NCBI GenBank assembly: GCA_036374795.1
Contig: DASUTC010000367.1
Location: 1-57,830 of the forward strand
DNA length: 57,830 nt
Reading direction: 5' to 3'
Source of the DNA: Herpetosiphonaceae bacterium
Lineage (GTDB): Bacteria; Chloroflexota; Chloroflexia; Chloroflexales; Kallotenuaceae
A program made the translations under genes and the position numbers. Below, one piece after another: positions 56,832 to 57,830 of the stretch. The notes beneath the pieces were generated by a model, which saw nothing but the letters and a program-made list of their open reading frames with translations, was not told where the DNA came from and ran no database searches. The first letter of the stretch is position 1, and each line of letters opens with the position of its first letter.

Positions 56832-57117
56832 TCGTTTGATAGCAGCTGAGTTGTGGAGTGTTGACGATCCGCGTGATCCATCAGTCGATCCGGGTGCGGC
56901 GATCGAGGTCTTTCTTTCGTTCGGTGAGTGCCACAAGATCCTGACGCATAAGCCGCGCCGCTCGCTCGGCTGGGACTTGGGGCAGCCCTACGAATGGCAC
57001 TGTACGATCTATGCGGCGAATACCGTTACCGCCGACGCACTGCCAGAGGCGATCTGCCGTGCAGCACTGCAAGCGGTGGAAATCCGGGCCAGCATCCGCA
57101 ACGCTGGGCAGGGCTAG
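56824..57117 (+). CDS. Hypothetical protein, last gene before the tRNA leader
   Basis: 97 aa from ATG 56824 with TTGGAGAT upstream. AAIEVFLSFGECHKILTHKPRRSLGWDLG and WHCTIYAANTVTADALPEAICRAALQAVE suggest a small alpha/beta fold. No recognised family. Confidence 0.5.
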   Translation: MRDRLIAAELWSVDDPRDPSVDPGAAIEVFLSFGECHKILTHKPRRSLGWDLGQPYEWHCTIYAANTVTADALPEAICRAALQAVEIRASIRNAGQG

Positions 57118-57137
57118 CACCCGGCGCGGCGGGGTGG

Positions 57138-57143
57138 TATAAT
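57138..57143 (+). promoter_or_regulatory. Extended -10 promoter of the tRNA/protease leader
   Basis: GTGG-TATAAT; the TGn extension matches the promoters of leader copies A, B and D. The transcript would carry about 550 nt before the protease, including the tRNA and the conserved element. No good -35. Confidence 0.6.
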
Positions 57144-57149
57144 TGGGCT

Positions 57150-57346
57150 ATCGAATGTGGCGGCGTGGATGGACACGCGCAGAGAACCAGGGGCGGCATC
57201 CCTCTCTCGGAAGCAAAGTCACGAAAAGCCCGACCATAGCCGAGGATGCAGGTTTGCGGGTGACGACCGCAATGAAACGAGAGATGTTCCAGGGGTCAGG
57301 CAGTGCCGCGAGTAGGTATCAATTCCTACCCACATTCAGTATTCGA
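57150..57346 (+). ncRNA. Hairpin-rich leader RNA, 5' of tRNA-Trp
   Basis: No protein frame is convincing here. Hairpins: TTGCGG/CCGCAA (57254-57272), GTAGG/CCTAC (57312-57329) and a longer-range CTCGG/CCGAG. Together with 57422-57630 this frames the tRNA inside a structured transcript of about 480 nt. No known class recognised. Confidence 0.5.
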
Positions 57347-57421
57347 TGGTCTGTAGCTCAACCGCAGAGCACTGGTCTCCAAAACCAGAGGTTGCAGGGT
57401 CAAGACCTGCCAGGCCAGCCA
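57347..57421 (+). tRNA. tRNA-Trp (anticodon CCA)
   Basis: 75 nt with encoded CCA. Acceptor TGGTCTG/CAGGCCA, D arm GCTC/GAGC, anticodon stem CTGGT/ACCAG with loop CTCCAAA (anticodon CCA), T stem GCAGG/CCTGC with loop GTCAAGA. Position 54 is G instead of the nearly universal T, so the T-loop is atypical. One isolated tRNA placed between gene groups and within a leader. Confidence 0.88.
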
Positions 57422-57630
57422 ATGCCCGCCATGCTCCCCGGTCGGCCTGTACCGACTGAAATTCAGGGGTGACGCTAGGGCAGCGTACAGGCGGAACGCC
57501 ACGGCTTAGGCGTGACAGCCGGAGAGACGGCACCTAACCTTGACACTACATGAACGCTTATACTGCTTTCTGGTGAAGTAGTCGCCGTGCTGAGCGGGCC
57601 TAGGACCGGCAGCATGGAAACCAGAACAAC
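57422..57630 (+). ncRNA. Hairpin-rich leader RNA, 3' of tRNA-Trp
   Basis: Successive short hairpins: CCCC/GGGG enclosing GTCGG/CCGAC (57436-57469), ACGCT/AGCGT (57472-57486), ACGCC/GGCGT (57496-57513), GCCG/CGGC (57518-57531). No coding frame. It runs directly into leader element E. Confidence 0.55.
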
Positions 57631-57698
57631 CTAGAGCCATCGGGTAATCGGCGGCGTCTCGCGTTTCCACTTCGGAGCGCAGAGACGCCGCTTTTTGT
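57624..57698 (+). ncRNA. Leader element copy E before the protease/capsid genes
   Basis: AACAACCTAGAGCCATCGGG, GCGGCGTCTC arm, loop, GAGACGCCGC arm, TTTTTGTGTG. Here the stem is GCGGCGTCTC/GAGACGCCGC, 10 perfect pairs that keep the pairing while the sequence differs from copies A-D. The T-run lies across the assembly break (57690 = position 1). Confidence 0.8.
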
Positions 57699-57830
57699 GT
57701 GCCTTATGACCGCTTTCAAAGCCGAGCCAAAAGAGCAAACCAGCGCCGCACGCGGGACCGCGCCAAGTACCCCGGCCCCAGCGGCAGGCAGCACTCGCAA
57801 GCCCATGACGCCCGCCGAGCGGGCGCGCCA
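57690..57830. repeat. Terminal direct repeat, right copy (circular overlap)
   Basis: Identical to 1-141. It carries the hairpin end of leader copy E and the first 125 nt of the protease gene, and so restores the link between the leader and the gene at the start of the window. Confidence 0.95.
57706..57830 (+). CDS. Prohead protease, duplicated 5' fragment
   Basis: Second copy of the first 41 codons of the protease gene at 17-2578, cut by the end of the window. It is not a separate gene but the same locus read across the circular join. Confidence 0.9.
   Translation, partial: MTAFKAEPKEQTSAARGTAPSTPAPAAGSTRKPMTPAERAR

Noticed and set aside
57540-57566. TTGACA ... TATACT as a promoter between tRNA and leader element E
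   Set aside because: Only 13 nt separate the two hexamers, too short for a normal promoter; no TG extension.
1-57830. CRISPR array
   Set aside because: No regularly spaced direct repeats with unique spacers were seen; the repeats present are coding repeats, iterons and leader elements.
1-57830. Integrase and attachment site
   Set aside because: No tyrosine or serine recombinase motifs appear in any plausible frame; the tRNA-Trp is complete, lies inside a leader and is not bordered by an integrase.

Overview
The window is a complete tailed-phage genome in the siphovirus style. Its last 141 bases (57690-57830) repeat its first 141 bases exactly, so the molecule is most simply read as a closed circle of about 57,689 bp, with the first gene cut by the arbitrary assembly break. 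The DNA is GC-rich with some AT-richer inserted cassettes. I saw no integrase, recombinase, DNA polymerase or RNA polymerase. A repressor-like immunity region and an FtsK-type DNA translocase suggest a temperate phage, possibly kept as a plasmid (phage-plasmid). The host is probably a single-membrane bacterium: there is a short amidase/holin cassette, a membrane-anchored DUF4352-type protein and small exported proteins. Chloroflexota is my best guess, but it is inference only.

Layout. Plus strand 49.3-57.1 kb: lysis cassette (coiled-coil/TM protein, holin, tiny lipobox peptide, amidase), terminase small and large subunits, a portal fused to a MuF head-morphogenesis domain, and connector-size proteins. 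Between 57.1 and 57.7 kb there is a hairpin-rich leader that contains a tRNA-Trp. Crossing the junction, 0-8 kb: prohead protease, HK97 major capsid protein, Gly/Ala-rich virion proteins, an 18-residue-repeat protein and a head-tail connector. At 8.0-9.5 kb a minus-strand HNH cassette is inserted. At 9.8-14.5 kb three glycosyltransferases lie inside the virion gene cluster, two of them fused to SAM methyltransferases. At 14.5-26.6 kb come tail terminator, tail tube, the two tail chaperones joined by a textbook -1 frameshift, tape measure, a Dit-like protein with an inserted seven-repeat propeller, a Gp37-like tail protein and a glycoside-hydrolase-like protein. Accessory genes interrupt this tail block.

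Minus strand 41.5-26.6 kb is the early region. It holds a ribbon-helix-helix gene, many small zinc-ribbon proteins, a C5-cytosine DNA methyltransferase, an ASCH-like protein, HNH, a replication initiator with internal iteron-like repeats, a DnaC-like loader, DnaB helicase, an amino-DNA methyltransferase, HTH proteins, a VRR-NUC nuclease and an HD-domain protein. The immunity region (41.5-42.8 kb) encodes an XRE repressor. An operator of constant geometry (ACATTCATGCAA - 16 nt - TTGCATGAATGT) lies beside the repressor and recurs at the early promoter at 31.2 kb and the rightward promoter at 49.2 kb, so one repressor probably controls all three. Plus strand 43.7-49.1 kb carries an HTH/coiled-coil protein, small-gene cassettes behind palindromic promoters, an FtsK/HerA-like membrane ATPase with face-to-face promoters in front of it, and a multi-TM winged-helix protein.

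The main unexplained signal is a five-copy leader element: CTAAGAGCCATCGG, then a long GGCGGCGG...GCCGCCGC hairpin, usually with a T-run. It sits immediately 5' of the protease, glycosylation, tail-tube, tape-measure and Dit genes, in four of five cases downstream of an extended -10 promoter. It looks like a phage-wide RNA control system for virion genes.
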